From Mycobacterium mantenii (GTDB lineage: Bacteria; Actinomycetota; Actinomycetes; Mycobacteriales; Mycobacteriaceae), in contig NZ_AP022590.1 in NCBI RefSeq assembly GCF_010731775.1, forward strand, positions 5,208,001 to 5,272,000: 64,000 nt of DNA. The letters are read 5' to 3'. The translations under genes were made by a program, and so were the position numbers. Positions 1 to 8,270 of this stretch are shown here, piece by piece (within the stretch, counting starts at the first letter, position 1; the number at the start of each line of letters is the position of its first letter). The notes below the pieces were generated by a model. It searched no databases, was not told the DNA's origin, and worked only from the letters and a program-made list of their open reading frames with translations.

Positions 1-513
1 GGTGCCGGAGTCCGTTTCGGCGGGGACCAGGAACGCGTCGGCCACCGGACCGAAGCCGATCTGGGTGCGGGTTCCGGTCAGCCGGTAGCCGGAGCCGGCG
101 GCGGTCGCCTGCACCGGGCCCTCGCCCATCTCACCGTCGAGGGCGACGCTGAGCGTCTTGTCGCCGTTGACCGCCGGCACGCCCCAACTCTGTTGCAGCT
201 CTTCGGAACCGAACCGGGCCAGCGCTCCGGCTCCCAGCACCACCGACTCCAGGTAGGGCACCGCGGCCAGCTGGTGCCCGAGCGCGACCAGGATCGCGAT
301 CTGCTCGAGCGCGCCGAAGCCGTCGCCGCCCAGCGACGAAGCCGACGCGCTGGACAGGATGCCCGCGTCGATCAGCTTGCGCCACAGGTCGCGGTCGAAC
401 CGCTGATCGAGCCCGTCGAGCTCACGTTGGTGTTCGGGGGTGCATACCGAGTCCACGATGGTGTCGACCAGGTTGCCGAGGTCGTGCGCCGCTTCGGTTG
501 TGGTGAAATCCAT
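1..513 (-). CDS. fadE27: Acyl-CoA dehydrogenase FadE27 (ChsE5), N-terminal 171 residues, cut by window edge
   Basis: The frame opens at an ATG whose complement is at 511-513 and stays open to base 1, so only the N-terminal part is present. The truncation is the window edge and not a pseudogene. The N-terminus begins MDFTTTEAAHDLGNL and continues with an acyl-CoA dehydrogenase N-terminal helical domain (LWRKLIDAGIL, LGGDGFGALEQIAILVALG). The stop of fadE26 is 29 bp upstream, so the two are one operon. In M. tuberculosis FadE26 and FadE27 form a heterotetrameric dehydrogenase (ChsE4-ChsE5) that desaturates the CoA ester of the C26 cholesterol side chain. Identity rests on this pairing, the position beside mce4 and the matching N-terminus. 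Confidence 0.88.
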   Translation of the reverse strand, partial: MDFTTTEAAHDLGNLVDTIVDSVCTPEHQRELDGLDQRFDRDLWRKLIDAGILSSASASSLGGDGFGALEQIAILVALGHQLAAVPYLESVVLGAGALARFGSEELQQSWGVPAVNGDKTLSVALDGEMGEGPVQATAAGSGYRLTGTRTQIGFGPVADAFLVPAETDSGT

Positions 514-542
514 GAAACGTCGTCCTTCTATTCCGTAGCGGC

Positions 543-1724
543 TCAGCGGTTTCGGGGCAGGCCGAGGGCGACCATGCCGATGATGTCGCGCTGCACCTCG
601 TTGGTGCCGCCGCCGAAGGTCAGGATCAGGCAGGCCCGGTGCATCCGCTCGACCCGGCCGCGCAGCAACGAGCCCGGCGAGTTCTGGCGCACCGTTGCCG
701 CGGTACCGAGCACCTCCATCAGCAGCCGGTAGGCCTCGGTGGCCAGTTCGGTGCCGTACACCTTGGCCGCCGACGCGTCGGCGGGCGACAGGGCTTCGTT
801 GGCCGCCGATGCCAATTCCCAGTTGATCAGCTTGAGAACTTCGGCCTTGGCGTGCACCCGGGCCAGGTTGATCTGCACCCACTCGGAATCGATCAGCCGG
901 GCGCCGCCGGCGTCCTTGGTGTTTTGCGCCCATTCACGAACCTCGCGCAGGGCCAGGAAGATCGGTTGCGGCGAGACCAGGGCGACCCGCTCGTGGTTGA
1001 GCTGGTTGGTCACCAGTTTCCAGCCGCCGTTCTCCTCGCCGACCAGGTTGGTCACCGGCACGCGCACGTCGGAGTAATAGGTGGCGCTGGTGTCCACCCC
1101 GGCCATGGTGTGCACCGGCGTCCAGGAGAAACCCTCGGCCGTGGTCGGCACGGTCAGCATCGAAATGCCGCGGTGCTTCTTGGCCTCGGGGTTGGTGCGC
1201 ACCGCCAGCCATACCCAGTCCGCGTAGGCGATCAGGCTGGTCCACATCTTCTGCCCGTTGATGACGTAGTCGTCACCGTCGCGGACCGCGGTGGTGCGCA
1301 GGTTCGCCAGGTCGGTGCCCGCGCCGGGCTCGGAATAGCCGATGGAGAAGTGCAGTTCACCGGCCGCGATCTTGGGCAGGAAGAACTTTTTCTGTTCCTC
1401 GGTGCCGAACGCCATGATGGTCGGTGCCACGCTGTTGATGGTCAGGAACGGCACCGGCACGCCGGCAATGGCGGCCTCGTCGGTGAAGATCAGCGAGTCC
1501 ATCGGGGAGCGGTCCTGACCGCCGTACTCCTTGGGCCAGTTCAGGGTGAGCCACCCGTCCTTGCCCATCTGCGCGACGGTGTCGCGGTACGCGGTGCCGG
1601 TCCCGACCTCGCCGCCGCCCGACGAGGTCAGCGCCTCCCGGCGCTCGGGGGTCATCAGCTCGGTGAAGTACGACCGCAGCTCGCGACGCAGCTCCTCTTG
1701 TTCCGGGGTGTAACTGATACGCAT
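543..1724 (-). CDS. fadE26: Acyl-CoA dehydrogenase FadE26 (ChsE4)
   Basis: A 393-residue FAD-dependent acyl-CoA dehydrogenase, close to the roughly 400 residues of M. tuberculosis FadE26. The N-terminus is MRISYTPEQEELRRELRSYF. The middle carries the family signature region GYSEPGAGTDLANLRTTAVRDG, and the C-terminal helical domain ends with FGGGTNEVQRDIIGMVALG, the flavin/substrate contact region near the end of ACADs. With FadE27 it is expected to make the alpha2beta2 complex that introduces the first double bond in beta-oxidation of the cholesterol side chain. It is divergent from fdxD-hsd4A-mce4, with a KstR operator in the shared intergenic region, so regulation by cholesterol-derived CoA thioesters through KstR is expected from family knowledge. 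Confidence 0.93.
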   Translation of the reverse strand: MRISYTPEQEELRRELRSYFTELMTPERREALTSSGGGEVGTGTAYRDTVAQMGKDGWLTLNWPKEYGGQDRSPMDSLIFTDEAAIAGVPVPFLTINSVAPTIMAFGTEEQKKFFLPKIAAGELHFSIGYSEPGAGTDLANLRTTAVRDGDDYVINGQKMWTSLIAYADWVWLAVRTNPEAKKHRGISMLTVPTTAEGFSWTPVHTMAGVDTSATYYSDVRVPVTNLVGEENGGWKLVTNQLNHERVALVSPQPIFLALREVREWAQNTKDAGGARLIDSEWVQINLARVHAKAEVLKLINWELASAANEALSPADASAAKVYGTELATEAYRLLMEVLGTAATVRQNSPGSLLRGRVERMHRACLILTFGGGTNEVQRDIIGMVALGLPRNR

Positions 1725-1815
1725 TTCGGCCGTCCTTGAAGTTAACGACGTTCGGAGGAACCAGCCTCGTCATAGGCTGCAGTTCGACCAACGGCTACCC
1801 GTTCGTCTTCCCGGT

Positions 1816-1829
1816 TGTAACACGTTCTA
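1816..1829. promoter_or_regulatory. KstR operator between fadE26 and fdxD
   Basis: The bases TGTAACACGTTCTA fit the mycobacterial KstR consensus TNNAACNNGTTNNA at every fixed position. The site lies in the 212-bp divergent region between fadE26 (start 1724) and fdxD (start 1937), where one operator could control both arms. KstR is a TetR-family repressor of cholesterol catabolism; its gene is not in this window. The match is read directly from the sequence; binding is inferred. Confidence 0.85.
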
Positions 1830-1936
1830 GTCTCGGAATCCAGCGACCGTTTCCCCAGAGGTGTCAGGGTCCTATGGTGGACCTACATACTGGTGGGGCG
1901 TGTTCTCAGCTGAAGGCCAGGTTCAAGGAGGGTGCT

Positions 1937-2128
1937 GTGCGGGTGATCGTGGACCGTGACCGGTGCGAAGGTAACGCAGTGTGCTTGGGAATTGCCCCAG
2001 ATATCTTCGACCTGGACGACGAGGACTACGCGGTGGTGAAGCTCGACCCGATTCCCGCCGATCAGGAGCAGTTGGCCGAGCAAGCGATCGCTGAGTGCCC
2101 GCGCGCAGCACTCCTGCGCGGCGACTAA
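1937..2128 (+). CDS. fdxD: 3Fe-4S ferredoxin FdxD
   Basis: A 63-residue ferredoxin starting at GTG (VRVIVDRDRCEGNAVC...), 4-11 bases after an AAGGAGGG ribosome-binding site at 1925-1932. Cluster cysteines are Cys10, Cys16 and Cys54, with the last followed by Pro. This is the single 3Fe-4S layout of mycobacterial P450-type ferredoxins, with Asn13 at the variable position between the first two cysteines. It is the equivalent of Rv3503c and the first gene of the mce4 arm. Its electron-transfer partner is not shown by the sequence; the sterol P450s of the KstR regulon are the obvious candidates. A longer in-frame extension upstream exists but lacks family similarity. Confidence 0.92.
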   Translation: MRVIVDRDRCEGNAVCLGIAPDIFDLDDEDYAVVKLDPIPADQEQLAEQAIAECPRAALLRGD

Positions 2129-2172
2129 TCCGAGCCCAGAGCGCGTAACCCGAAACTAGAGGTATTCATAAA

Positions 2173-3087
2173 TTGACTAGCAGCACGAACGCGACCGATC
2201 TCTCCGGAAAGGTCGCGGTGGTAACCGGTGCGGCCGCGGGTCTGGGACGCGCCGAGGCGCTCGGCCTGGCACGCCAAGGCGCAACCGTCGTCGTCAACGA
2301 CATCGCCGCGGCGTTGGATGCCTCCGACGTCATCGACGAAATCAACTCCGCCGGCTCGAAGGCCGTCGCCGTGGCCGGCGACATCAGCGAACGCGCCACC
2401 GCCGACGAATTGGTTGCTCAGGCCGACTCGCTGGGTGGCCTCGACATCGTGGTCAACAACGCCGGGATCACCCGCGACCGGATGCTGTTCAACATGTCCG
2501 ATGAGGAATGGGATCTGGTCATCGCCGTGCACCTGCGCGGACATTTCCTGCTGACCCGCAACGCGGCGACCTACTGGCGCTCCAAGGCCAAGGACGCCGG
2601 CGGCCAGATCTTCGGGCGGATCGTCAACACCGCATCGGAGGCCGGGTTGGTCGGTCCGGTTGGGCAGGCCAACTATGGCGCGGCCAAGGCGGGCATCATT
2701 TCGCTGACCCTGACGGCCGCGCGGGCGCTGGGCCGGTACGGCGTGTGCGCCAACGCCATTTGCCCCCGCGCCCGCACCGCCATGACGGCCGACGTTTTCG
2801 GCGAGGCACCGGAGGTCGAGGCCGGCGGCGTCGACCCGCTGTCGCCCGAGCATGTGGTCAATCTGGTTAAGTTCCTGGCGTCCCCGGCGGCCGCCGAGGT
2901 GAACGGTCAGGTGTTCATCGTCTACGGTCCACAGGTGACACTGGTCGCTGCGCCGACCGTGGAGCACAAATTCAGCGCCGAGGGTGCCGCTTGGGACCCT
3001 GCTCAGCTGAGTTCGACGCTCCAGAATTACTTTGCTGGCCGTGATCCTGAGCACAATTTTTCGGCCGGCGCACTGATGGAGCAATAG
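2173..3087 (+). CDS. hsd4A: SDR-family hydroxyacyl/hydroxysteroid dehydrogenase Hsd4A
   Basis: A 304-residue short-chain dehydrogenase starting at TTG, with AGAGG about 10 bases upstream. It has the Rossmann motif TGAAAGLG near residues 16-23, the NNAG motif, a Ser in NTASEAG, and YGAAK as catalytic Tyr/Lys. The C-terminal extension of about 50 residues past the usual SDR core is typical of the peroxisomal multifunctional-enzyme-like group. It corresponds to Rv3502c, which has been assigned 17beta-hydroxysteroid and beta-hydroxyacyl-CoA dehydrogenase activity on cholesterol-derived substrates. It lies 44 bp after fdxD and upstream of yrbE4A in the same direction. Confidence 0.9.
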   Translation: MTSSTNATDLSGKVAVVTGAAAGLGRAEALGLARQGATVVVNDIAAALDASDVIDEINSAGSKAVAVAGDISERATADELVAQADSLGGLDIVVNNAGITRDRMLFNMSDEEWDLVIAVHLRGHFLLTRNAATYWRSKAKDAGGQIFGRIVNTASEAGLVGPVGQANYGAAKAGIISLTLTAARALGRYGVCANAICPRARTAMTADVFGEAPEVEAGGVDPLSPEHVVNLVKFLASPAAAEVNGQVFIVYGPQVTLVAAPTVEHKFSAEGAAWDPAQLSSTLQNYFAGRDPEHNFSAGALMEQ

Positions 3088-3123
3088 CCTCTGACGGCTG
3101 GTTGATTGGGGGAAATCGCCAGG

Positions 3124-3146
3124 TAGAACGTGTGTCAGTTTGACAC
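3124..3146. promoter_or_regulatory. Imperfect KstR-type site overlapping an inverted repeat upstream of yrbE4A
   Basis: TAGAACGTGTGTCA (3124-3137) matches TNNAACNNGTTNNA except for GTG in place of GTT. It overlaps a perfect inverted repeat GTGTCA-GTT-TGACAC (3132-3146). It lies in the 236-bp gap between hsd4A and yrbE4A, upstream of a candidate promoter, so the mce4 operon may have its own regulated start. A different TetR-type regulator could own the inverted repeat. Confidence 0.5.
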
Positions 3147-3202
3147 GTGCCAAGTGCTTCTGACCTGCCGAATTAACGGTTTGGATAAAGAAGCGCTGTT
3201 CA

Positions 3203-3233
3203 TTGACATGGTGAAGTTGTTCTGAGTTAATAT
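3203..3233 (+). promoter_or_regulatory. Candidate sigma-A-type promoter of the yrbE4A-mce4 operon
   Basis: TTGACA at 3203-3208 and TAATAT at 3228-3233 are separated by 19 bases. The spacing is longer than ideal, but the two hexamers are good and sit in a relatively AT-rich 236-bp intergenic region ahead of the yrbE4A TTG start at 3324. The overlapping TATGAT at 3231-3236 is an alternative -10. Confidence 0.45.
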
Positions 3234-3323
3234 GATCCGGCTCACACCGAGCCCAGTGTGACCTTAGACGACGTAAAGGCCAGACATAGACTTCGCCGAG
3301 ACCAATCGAGGGGGGAACCGGAG

Positions 3324-4088
3324 TTGATTGAGCAACTTGCGGTCCCCGCCCGCGCCGTCGGCGGATTTTTCGAAATGATGATGGACACCGGCCGGGCAGC
3401 ATTTCGCCGGCCGTTTCAATTCGGTGAGTTTCTCGATCAGACGTGGATGATCGCGCGCGTGTCGCTGGTCCCCACGCTGTTGGTGTCCATCCCCTTCACC
3501 GTTCTGGTGGCCTTCACCCTCAACATCCTGCTGCGCGAGATCGGTGCCGCCGACTTGTCCGGTGCCGGCACGGCCTTCGGCACCATCACCCAGCTGGGTC
3601 CGGTGGTGACCGTGCTCGTCGTCGCGGGCGCCGGCGCCACCGCGATCTGTGCCGACCTCGGCGCCCGCACCATCCGCGAGGAGATCGACGCGATGCGGGT
3701 CCTCGGCATCGACCCGATCCAGCGGCTCGTCGTGCCCCGCGTGCTGGCCTCCACGGTGGTGGCCCTGCTGCTCAACGGATTGGTCTGCGCCATCGGCCTT
3801 TCCGGTGGCTACGTGTTCTCCGTCTTTTTGCAGGGCGTCAACCCCGGCGCCTTCATCAACGGCCTGACGGTGCTGACCGGGCTGCGCGAGCTGGTGTTGG
3901 CCGAAGTCAAGGCCCTGCTGTTCGGCGTGATGGCCGGCATGGTGGGCTGCTATCGCGGCCTGACCGTCAAGGGCGGGCCCAAGGGCGTCGGCAACGCCGT
4001 CAACGAAACCGTGGTCTACGCCTTCATCTGTCTGTTCGTGATCAACGTGGTGATGACGGCCATCGGCGTGCGAATTTCGGCGAAGTGA
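3324..4088 (+). CDS. yrbE4A: Mce4 transporter permease YrbE4A
   Basis: A 254-residue MlaE/YrbE-family integral membrane protein, with about five to six hydrophobic segments starting with SLVPTLLVSIPFTVLVAFTL. The conserved cytoplasmic loop EEIDAMRVLGIDPIQRLVVPR is the characteristic permease signature. I chose TTG at 3324 because it follows a GAGGGGGGAA purine-rich site and gives exactly the Rv3501c-type N-terminus (IEQLAVPARAVGGFFEM); the open frame runs further upstream without similarity. With YrbE4B it makes the inner-membrane channel of the Mce4 cholesterol importer. The MceG (Mkl) ATPase that energises it is encoded elsewhere. Confidence 0.95.
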   Translation: MIEQLAVPARAVGGFFEMMMDTGRAAFRRPFQFGEFLDQTWMIARVSLVPTLLVSIPFTVLVAFTLNILLREIGAADLSGAGTAFGTITQLGPVVTVLVVAGAGATAICADLGARTIREEIDAMRVLGIDPIQRLVVPRVLASTVVALLLNGLVCAIGLSGGYVFSVFLQGVNPGAFINGLTVLTGLRELVLAEVKALLFGVMAGMVGCYRGLTVKGGPKGVGNAVNETVVYAFICLFVINVVMTAIGVRISAK

Positions 4089-4095
4089 GTACTCG

Positions 4096-4938
4096 ATGAG
4101 CTACGACGTCGCCTACCGGCTGCGCAACCTCGCCTCCCGGTTGCAGGAGCCGGTCGATGACTTCGGCGAGCAGGCGCTGTTCTACGGGCAGACCATGCGC
4201 TACGTCCCGAACGCGCTCACACGCTACCGCAAGGAGACGGTCCGGCTGATCGCCGAGATGACGATGGGTGCGGGAGCCCTCGTCATGATCGGCGGCACAG
4301 TCGGGGTGGCGGCCTTTTTGACCCTGGCCTCCGGCGGTGTCATTGCCGTGCAGGGGTATTCGTCGCTGGGCAACATCGGCATCGAGGCGCTGACGGGGTT
4401 CCTGTCGGCATTCCTGAACGTCCGGGTCGTCGCGCCGGTGATCGCCGGCATCGCGCTGGCGGCCACCATCGGTGCCGGTGCCACCGCCCAATTGGGAGCC
4501 ATGCGGGTGTCCGAGGAGATCGACGCCGTCGAATGCATGGCGGTGCACTCGGTGTCCTACCTGGTATCAACCCGCCTCATCGCCGGCCTCATCGCGATCA
4601 TCCCGCTGTACTCGCTGTCGGTGCTGGCCGCGTTCTTCGCCGCCCGCTTTACCACGGTGTACATCAATGGGCAGTCAAAGGGTCTCTACGACCACTACTT
4701 CAACACGTTCCTGATTCCGTCCGACCTGCTGTGGTCGTTCCTTCAGGCCATCGTGATGTCCATCGCGGTGATGCTCGTCCATACCTATTACGGCTACAAC
4801 GCCCACGGTGGTCCGGTCGGGGTCGGCATCGCGGTCGGCCAGGCCGTGCGGACCTCGCTGATCGTCGTGGTCGTCATCACCTTGTTCATCTCGCTCGCTG
4901 TGTACGGGGCGTCCGGTAACTTCAACCTCTCCGGGTAA
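4096..4938 (+). CDS. yrbE4B: Mce4 transporter permease YrbE4B
   Basis: A 280-residue paralogue of YrbE4A, starting at ATG 7 bp after it. It has the same architecture: an amphipathic N-terminus, several membrane helices, and the loop VSEEIDAVECMAVHSVSYLVSTR. The C-terminal half contains YGYNAHGGPVGVGIAVGQAVR, equivalent to the conserved GGP.GVG.AV element of YrbE4A. Partner permease in the cholesterol-import complex. It is followed after 20 bp by mce4A. Confidence 0.95.
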   Translation: MSYDVAYRLRNLASRLQEPVDDFGEQALFYGQTMRYVPNALTRYRKETVRLIAEMTMGAGALVMIGGTVGVAAFLTLASGGVIAVQGYSSLGNIGIEALTGFLSAFLNVRVVAPVIAGIALAATIGAGATAQLGAMRVSEEIDAVECMAVHSVSYLVSTRLIAGLIAIIPLYSLSVLAAFFAARFTTVYINGQSKGLYDHYFNTFLIPSDLLWSFLQAIVMSIAVMLVHTYYGYNAHGGPVGVGIAVGQAVRTSLIVVVVITLFISLAVYGASGNFNLSG

Positions 4939-4958
4939 GAGGATCGCTTAAAAGGGAC

Positions 4959-6161
4959 ATGGCAGAGACAGACTCGCGCCGCACAACCGTCCGGCTGGCA
5001 GCAGCAGTGCTGGCCAGCCTGATGGTGGCTTTCGCTGTGCTGACCTATCTTTCCTACACAGCGGCCTTCGCATCGATCGACACCGTCACGGTGTCGGCGC
5101 CGCGGGCGGGGCTGGTGATGGAGCAGGGCGCCAAGGTCAAATACCGGGGCATCCAGATCGGCAAGGTCGAGGCCATCGACTATTCCGGCGACCAGGCGCG
5201 GCTGACGCTGGGCATCAACAGCGACGACATGCATTTCATCCCGTCCAATGCGACGGTGCACATCGCGGGTAACACCATTTTCGGTGCCAAGGCGGTGGAA
5301 TTCATTCCCCCGCAAGCGCCTTCGCCCACGTCCCTGCGTCCCGACGCTCACGTCGCGGCCTCTTCGGTGCAGCTGGAAGTCAACACCTTGTTCCAGTCGC
5401 TGATGGACCTGCTGCACAAGATCGACCCCGTCGAACTCAACGGCACGCTCAGCGCATTCGCGGAGGGCCTGCGCGGTCACGGCGACGACCTGGGCGGCAT
5501 CCTGTCCGGCTTGAATACGCTGACGCGCCAGGCAAACCCGAAGCTGCCCGCGCTGCAGGAGGACTTCCGCAAAACCGCCGTCGTGGCCAACACCTACGCC
5601 GACGCCGCGCCCGACCTGACCGCTGTGATCGACAACCTGCCGACCATCAACAAGACCGTCGTCGACCAGCAGAAGAACCTGAACGACACATTGCTGGCCA
5701 CGATCGGCCTGGCCAACAACGCCTATGAGACGCTGGCGCCGGCCGAACAAGACTTCATCGCTGCCATCAACCGGCTGCGTGCCCCGCTGAAGGTGGCCGC
5801 CGACTATTCGCCCGAATTCGGCTGCCTGTTCGCCGGCATCGAGCGCGGTATCAAGGAATATGCCCCGTTGATCGGTACCGTCAAAGCCGGCCTCTTCACC
5901 TCGTCGAGCTTCGTGCTGGGCGCGCCGTCGTACACCTACCCGGAATCCCTGCCGATAGTCAACGCCTCCGGCGGTCCGAACTGCCGTGGGCTGCCCGACC
6001 TCCCGACCAAGCAGACCGGTAGCTCTTTCTTCCGCTCGCCGTTCCTGGTCACCGACAATGCCAACATTCCGTACGAGCCGTTCACCGAATTGCAGTTCGA
6101 CGCGCCGTCGACGCTGCAGTTCTTGTTCCACGGCGCTTTCGCGGAACGGGACGACTTCTGA
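4959..6161 (+). CDS. mce4A: Mce-family protein Mce4A
   Basis: A 400-residue Mce protein, the same length as the M. tuberculosis protein. A single N-terminal membrane anchor (about residues 12-32, VRLAAAVLASLMVAFAVLTYL) is followed by the MCE/MlaD domain (VSAPRAGLVMEQGAKVKYRGIQIGKV) and a long helical region that builds the periplasmic shuttle. Four cysteines in the distal part may form disulfides. First substrate-binding subunit of the Mce4 sterol importer. The stop codon overlaps the start of mce4B by one base, indicating translational coupling. Confidence 0.95.
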   Translation: MAETDSRRTTVRLAAAVLASLMVAFAVLTYLSYTAAFASIDTVTVSAPRAGLVMEQGAKVKYRGIQIGKVEAIDYSGDQARLTLGINSDDMHFIPSNATVHIAGNTIFGAKAVEFIPPQAPSPTSLRPDAHVAASSVQLEVNTLFQSLMDLLHKIDPVELNGTLSAFAEGLRGHGDDLGGILSGLNTLTRQANPKLPALQEDFRKTAVVANTYADAAPDLTAVIDNLPTINKTVVDQQKNLNDTLLATIGLANNAYETLAPAEQDFIAAINRLRAPLKVAADYSPEFGCLFAGIERGIKEYAPLIGTVKAGLFTSSSFVLGAPSYTYPESLPIVNASGGPNCRGLPDLPTKQTGSSFFRSPFLVTDNANIPYEPFTELQFDAPSTLQFLFHGAFAERDDF

Positions 6162-7216
6162 TGCCGGACAGTTCGGGAATGCCGTCGCACCGGGAGATGA
6201 TGATCAAGGTCAGCATCTTCGCGGTGGTCATGCTGCTGGTGTCGGCGGGCCTGGTGGTGGTCTTCGGTGACTTCCGGTTCGGCCCCGAAAGCACCTACCA
6301 CGCAACGTTCACCAACGTGTCCCGGCTGAAGTCGGGCCAGAAGGTGCGCATCGCCGGGGTGCCGGTCGGCGCGGTGTCGGGCATCAAGCTCAACCCTGAC
6401 AACACCATTGACGTGAAGTTCGGGGTGGACAAGCGCTACACGCTCTATTCGTCCACGCGCGCGGTGATCCGCTATGAAAACCTGGTCGGTGACCGATACC
6501 TGGAGATCACCTCGGGCCCCGGTGAGCTGCGCAAGCTGCCGGCCGGCGCGACGATCAACAGCCAACACACCCAGCCCGCACTGGATCTCGACGCCCTGCT
6601 GGGCGGACTGCGACCGGTCCTCAAGGGCCTAGATGCCGACAAGGTCAACACGATCAGCAGCGCGGTCATCCAGCTGCTGCAGGGCCAGGGCGGAGCGTTG
6701 TCGAACGTGCTGGCCGACACCAGCGCGTTCTCCTCGGCGCTGGGTCAGCGTGACCAGCTCATCGGCGACGTGATCAACAACCTCAACACGGTGCTGACCA
6801 CCGTGGATCAACGCAGCGCGCAATTTTCGGCCAGCGTCGACCAGTTGCAGCAACTGATCACCGGGCTTGCAGAACATAAGGACGACATCGCGGGTGCCAT
6901 CCCACCGCTGGCGTCGACGACGACGGATTTGACTCAGCTGCTGAAGAATTCACGCCGGCCGCTGCAGGGCATCCTGGAGAACACCCGCCCGCTGGCCACC
7001 GAGCTGGACAACCGCAAGGCCGAGGTGAACAACGACGTCGAGCAGCTGGGCGAGGACTATCTGCGGCTGGCCGCCCTCGGCGCCTACGGCTCGTTCTTCA
7101 ACATCTACTTCTGCTCCGTCACGATCAAGATCAACGGCCCGGCCGGTAGCGACATCCTGCTGCCGCTCGGTGGCCCGGTGGATCCCAGCAAGGGGAGGTG
7201 TGCTTTTGTCAAGTAA
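6161..7216 (+). CDS. mce4B: Mce-family protein Mce4B
   Basis: A 351-residue Mce protein starting ATG at 6161 inside the mce4A stop codon. One N-terminal membrane segment (MIKVSIFAVVMLLVSAGLVVVF), then an MCE domain (VSRLKSGQKVRIAGVPVGAVSGIKL) and a coiled-coil-like helical part (LDNRKAEVNNDVEQLGEDYLRL). The end has the FNIYFCSVTIKING element common to Mce B subunits. It encodes one of six non-identical subunits of the Mce4 needle and overlaps mce4C by 11 bp. Confidence 0.94.
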   Translation: MPDSSGMPSHREMMIKVSIFAVVMLLVSAGLVVVFGDFRFGPESTYHATFTNVSRLKSGQKVRIAGVPVGAVSGIKLNPDNTIDVKFGVDKRYTLYSSTRAVIRYENLVGDRYLEITSGPGELRKLPAGATINSQHTQPALDLDALLGGLRPVLKGLDADKVNTISSAVIQLLQGQGGALSNVLADTSAFSSALGQRDQLIGDVINNLNTVLTTVDQRSAQFSASVDQLQQLITGLAEHKDDIAGAIPPLASTTTDLTQLLKNSRRPLQGILENTRPLATELDNRKAEVNNDVEQLGEDYLRLAALGAYGSFFNIYFCSVTIKINGPAGSDILLPLGGPVDPSKGRCAFVK

Positions 7217-8270
7217 CGCAAGGCGTGAGCGTGATCCACTGCGCACCGGAATCTTCGGCGCGGTGCTGGTGGTGTGTGTCGTGCTTATCGCGTTCGGCTA
7301 CGCCGGATTGCCGTTCTGGCCGCAGGGCAAGATCTACGACGCCTACTTCACCGACGCCGGGGGCATCAATCCCGGTAACGCAGTTTACGTTTCGGGTTTC
7401 AAGGTCGGCAAGGTGACCTCGGTGGGTCTGGCCGGCGACAGCGCCAAGATCAGCTTCAGCGTCGACCGCCACGTCGGCGTCGGGGACCAGTCGCTGGCCG
7501 CGATCCGCACCGACACTATCCTCGGTGAGCGCTCCATCTCAGTGACCCCTGCCGGTGGCGGGAAGGCAACCACCATCCCGCTCAGCCGCACGACGACGCC
7601 GTACACGCTCGCCGGCGCGCTCGAGGATTTGGGTCAGAACGCCAACAACCTGGACAAGCCGCAGTTCGAGAAGGCGCTGAACGTGCTGACCGACACCCTG
7701 CACGATGCCAACCCGCAGCTGCGCGGTGCGCTGGACGGCGTGACATCGCTGTCGCGCACCCTGGACCGCCGCGACGAGGCTTTGCAAAGCCTGCTGGCGC
7801 ATGCGAAGTCGGTCACCGGTGTGCTGTCGCAGCGGGCCGATCAGGTCAACAAACTGGTCGATGACGGTAACGAGTTGTTCGCGGCCCTCGACGAACGGCG
7901 CGGCGCCCTGGCCCAGCTGATCTCGGGGATCCAGGACCTCTCGACGCAGATTTCCGGCTTTGTCGCCGACAACCGCAAGGAATTCGGTCCGGCCCTGAAC
8001 AAGCTCAACGACGTGCTGTCCAACCTCAACGAGCGTCGCGACTACATCACCGAGGCCCTCAAGCGCCTGCCCACCTATGCCACCGAGCTCGGTGAGGTGG
8101 TCGGTTCCGGTCCGGGCTTCAACGTCAACGTCTACGGTGTGATCCCGGCGCCGCTGCTGGCCACCATGTTCGACTTCTTCTACCAGCCCGGCAAGATGCC
8201 TGCCAGCCTCGCCGACTACCTGCGCGGTTTGATTCAGGAACGCTGGATCATCAGGCCGAAGTCACCATGA
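7206..8270 (+). CDS. mce4C: Mce-family protein Mce4C
   Basis: A 354-residue Mce protein. The frame is open from 7170, but TTG at 7206 follows an AGGGGAGG site (7191-7198) with 7-base spacing and gives an N-terminus LSSNARRERDPLRTGIF like the tuberculosis protein (about 357 residues). GTG at 7200 is the alternative. There is one N-terminal membrane helix (FGAVLVVCVVLIAFGYAGL), an MCE domain (GNAVYVSGFKVGKVTSVGL) and a helical tail ending in IIRPKSP. It overlaps mce4B and mce4D. Confidence 0.92.
   Translation: MSSNARRERDPLRTGIFGAVLVVCVVLIAFGYAGLPFWPQGKIYDAYFTDAGGINPGNAVYVSGFKVGKVTSVGLAGDSAKISFSVDRHVGVGDQSLAAIRTDTILGERSISVTPAGGGKATTIPLSRTTTPYTLAGALEDLGQNANNLDKPQFEKALNVLTDTLHDANPQLRGALDGVTSLSRTLDRRDEALQSLLAHAKSVTGVLSQRADQVNKLVDDGNELFAALDERRGALAQLISGIQDLSTQISGFVADNRKEFGPALNKLNDVLSNLNERRDYITEALKRLPTYATELGEVVGSGPGFNVNVYGVIPAPLLATMFDFFYQPGKMPASLADYLRGLIQERWIIRPKSP

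Noticed and set aside
1..513. Truncated fadE27 as a pseudogene
   Set aside because: The frame is intact up to the first base of the window, so the missing part is due to the window edge.
4794..6131. 445-codon minus-strand frame opposite mce4A, and similar long antisense frames across the mce4 operon
   Set aside because: Arg/Gly/Val-rich shadow translations without family features; the plus-strand Mce proteins are clearly real.
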